Shown here: one piece after another, positions 5,826-6,044 of the stretch
Position numbering within the stretch: the first letter of the stretch is position 1
Layout: every line of letters starts with the position of its first letter
Source: an uncultured Lachnospiraceae bacterium
GTDB taxonomy: Bacteria > Bacillota > Clostridia > Lachnospirales > Lachnospiraceae
DNA: 6,044 nucleotides
Direction: 5' to 3'
Assembly (NCBI GenBank): GCA_934351835.1
Contig: CAKRJP010000037.1
Coordinates: 1-6,044 of the forward strand
The notes under the pieces: generated by a model
Seen by the model: the letters and a program-made list of their open reading frames with translations, nothing else
Databases searched by the model: none
Told to the model about the DNA's origin: nothing
Translations under genes and position numbers: made by a program

Positions 5826-5864
5826 CACTTTCAAAAAATAAAAAAATTTGTGTTTTTGAAAGTG
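5826..5864 (+). repeat. 39-bp repeat unit A with perfect 12-bp inverted arms
   Basis: CACTTTCAAAAA (5826-5837) is the exact reverse complement of TTTTTGAAAGTG (5853-5864), with a 15-bp AT-rich spacer. The whole unit aligns without gaps to 5912-5950 at 32 of 39 positions. It ends 5 bp before the candidate -35 box of the downstream gene, in the position of an upstream operator. Confidence 0.8.
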
Positions 5865-5869
5865 ACATC

Positions 5870-5898
5870 TTGCATATACTATTAGCAGACAGTATACT
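5870..5898 (+). promoter_or_regulatory. Candidate promoter of the ATPase-like gene
   Basis: TTGCAT (5870-5875), a 17-bp spacer and TATACT (5893-5898, five of six to consensus, inside the palindrome AGTATACT). Transcription would start near 5905, giving a leader of about 55 nt that consists almost entirely of repeat unit B. Confidence 0.5.
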
Positions 5899-5911
5899 AA
5901 GTACAACAAAG

Positions 5912-5950
5912 CAGTTTCGAAAAATGAAAAAACTTCAATTTTTGAAAGTG
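5912..5950 (+). repeat. 39-bp repeat unit B in the leader, overlapping the ribosome-site region
   Basis: The right arm TTTTTGAAAGTG (5939-5950) is identical to that of unit A. The left arm (from CAGTTTCGAAAAA at 5912) has diverged at two arm positions, so the internal pairing is imperfect. The right arm runs into the only purine-rich stretch before the ATG (GAAAGTGGG), so a folded leader would mask the ribosome site. Confidence 0.75.
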
Positions 5951-5959
5951 GGTGACTAT

Positions 5960-6044
5960 ATGAAAACAATCACGAGAGCAAAATATCTCGATAGAATCAT
6001 TGAACTGAATGGCACTCCTGACATCAAGATCATCACGGGTATTC
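5960..6044 (+). CDS. Start of a probable AAA-type ATPase (DUF4143-like), partial
   Basis: The frame opens at ATG 5960 and stays open for 28 codons to the window edge: MKTITRAKYLDRIIELNG, then TPDIKIITGI. This resembles the N-terminus of the clostridial ATPases with an AAA_14 domain and a DUF4143 C-terminus, which begin with a short Arg/Tyr-Leu-rich helix. In these, a strand of the type I-K-(V/I)-I-T-G-(I/V) leads into the Walker A loop (R-R-x-G-K-S). The Walker A itself would lie just past the edge, so the call rests on the leading strand alone. The ribosome site is weak (GTGGG about 9 nt upstream) and overlaps repeat unit B. Base use is less AT-rich than in the leader, consistent with real coding. 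Confidence 0.6.
   Translation, partial: MKTITRAKYLDRIIELNGTPDIKIITGI

Noticed and set aside
5826..5950. CRISPR array or transposon terminal repeats for the 39-bp units
   Set aside because: There are only two units with diverged interiors, no further spacers, no transposase in the window, and a promoter between the units, which fits regulation better.
1..6044. tRNA, rRNA or riboswitch genes
   Set aside because: No cloverleaf, rRNA-like segment or recognisable riboswitch core was found on either strand by eye.

Overview
The window looks like chromosomal DNA of a low-GC anaerobic Firmicute, most likely a gut Clostridium of the Lachnospiraceae type. This rests on AT-rich intergenic DNA, strong AGGAGG-type ribosome sites, the style of the secreted beta-rich repeat protein, and the family feel of the large double-HTH regulator. 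No taxonomic marker is present, so this is inference.

Left part (1-2260): one uninterrupted minus-strand reading frame runs from an ATG at 2063 to the window edge (687 codons, C-terminus outside). It encodes a secreted surface protein with a signal peptide, a hydrophilic linker, a unique domain and three diverged repeat modules. Six-frame listings that require a stop codon miss it, and the small plus- and minus-strand ORFs inside it are shadows. A 197-bp intergenic region with a candidate promoter and an imperfect dyad separates it from the divergent regulator gene.

Middle part (2261-4710): a 575-aa regulator with two N-terminal XRE-type HTH domains and about 400 residues of unrecognised C-terminal sequence ends at a hairpin terminator. 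Converging on it from the minus strand is a LOG-family nucleotide phosphoribohydrolase (178 aa). Between the two lies a 33-codon open stretch that looks like the tail of a lost membrane protein.

Right part (4711-5959): a 63-aa helical protein of unknown function has a perfect ribosome site and a 16-bp palindrome in its leader. Next comes a graveyard of accessory genes: a GNAT acetyltransferase missing both ends and, joined directly to its 5' side, an excisionase-type HTH gene cut off after its recognition helix. A 31-bp direct repeat (29/31 identical) brackets this block.

Right edge (5826-6044): two 39-bp repeats, each with inverted arms, flank a candidate promoter. The second lies in the leader and overlaps the ribosome site of a plus-strand gene whose first 28 residues resemble the start of AAA-type ATPases with a DUF4143 C-terminus.

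The most plausible functional unit is the divergent pair of double-HTH regulator and surface protein. The most unusual non-coding structure is the duplicated 39-bp element around the ATPase promoter.
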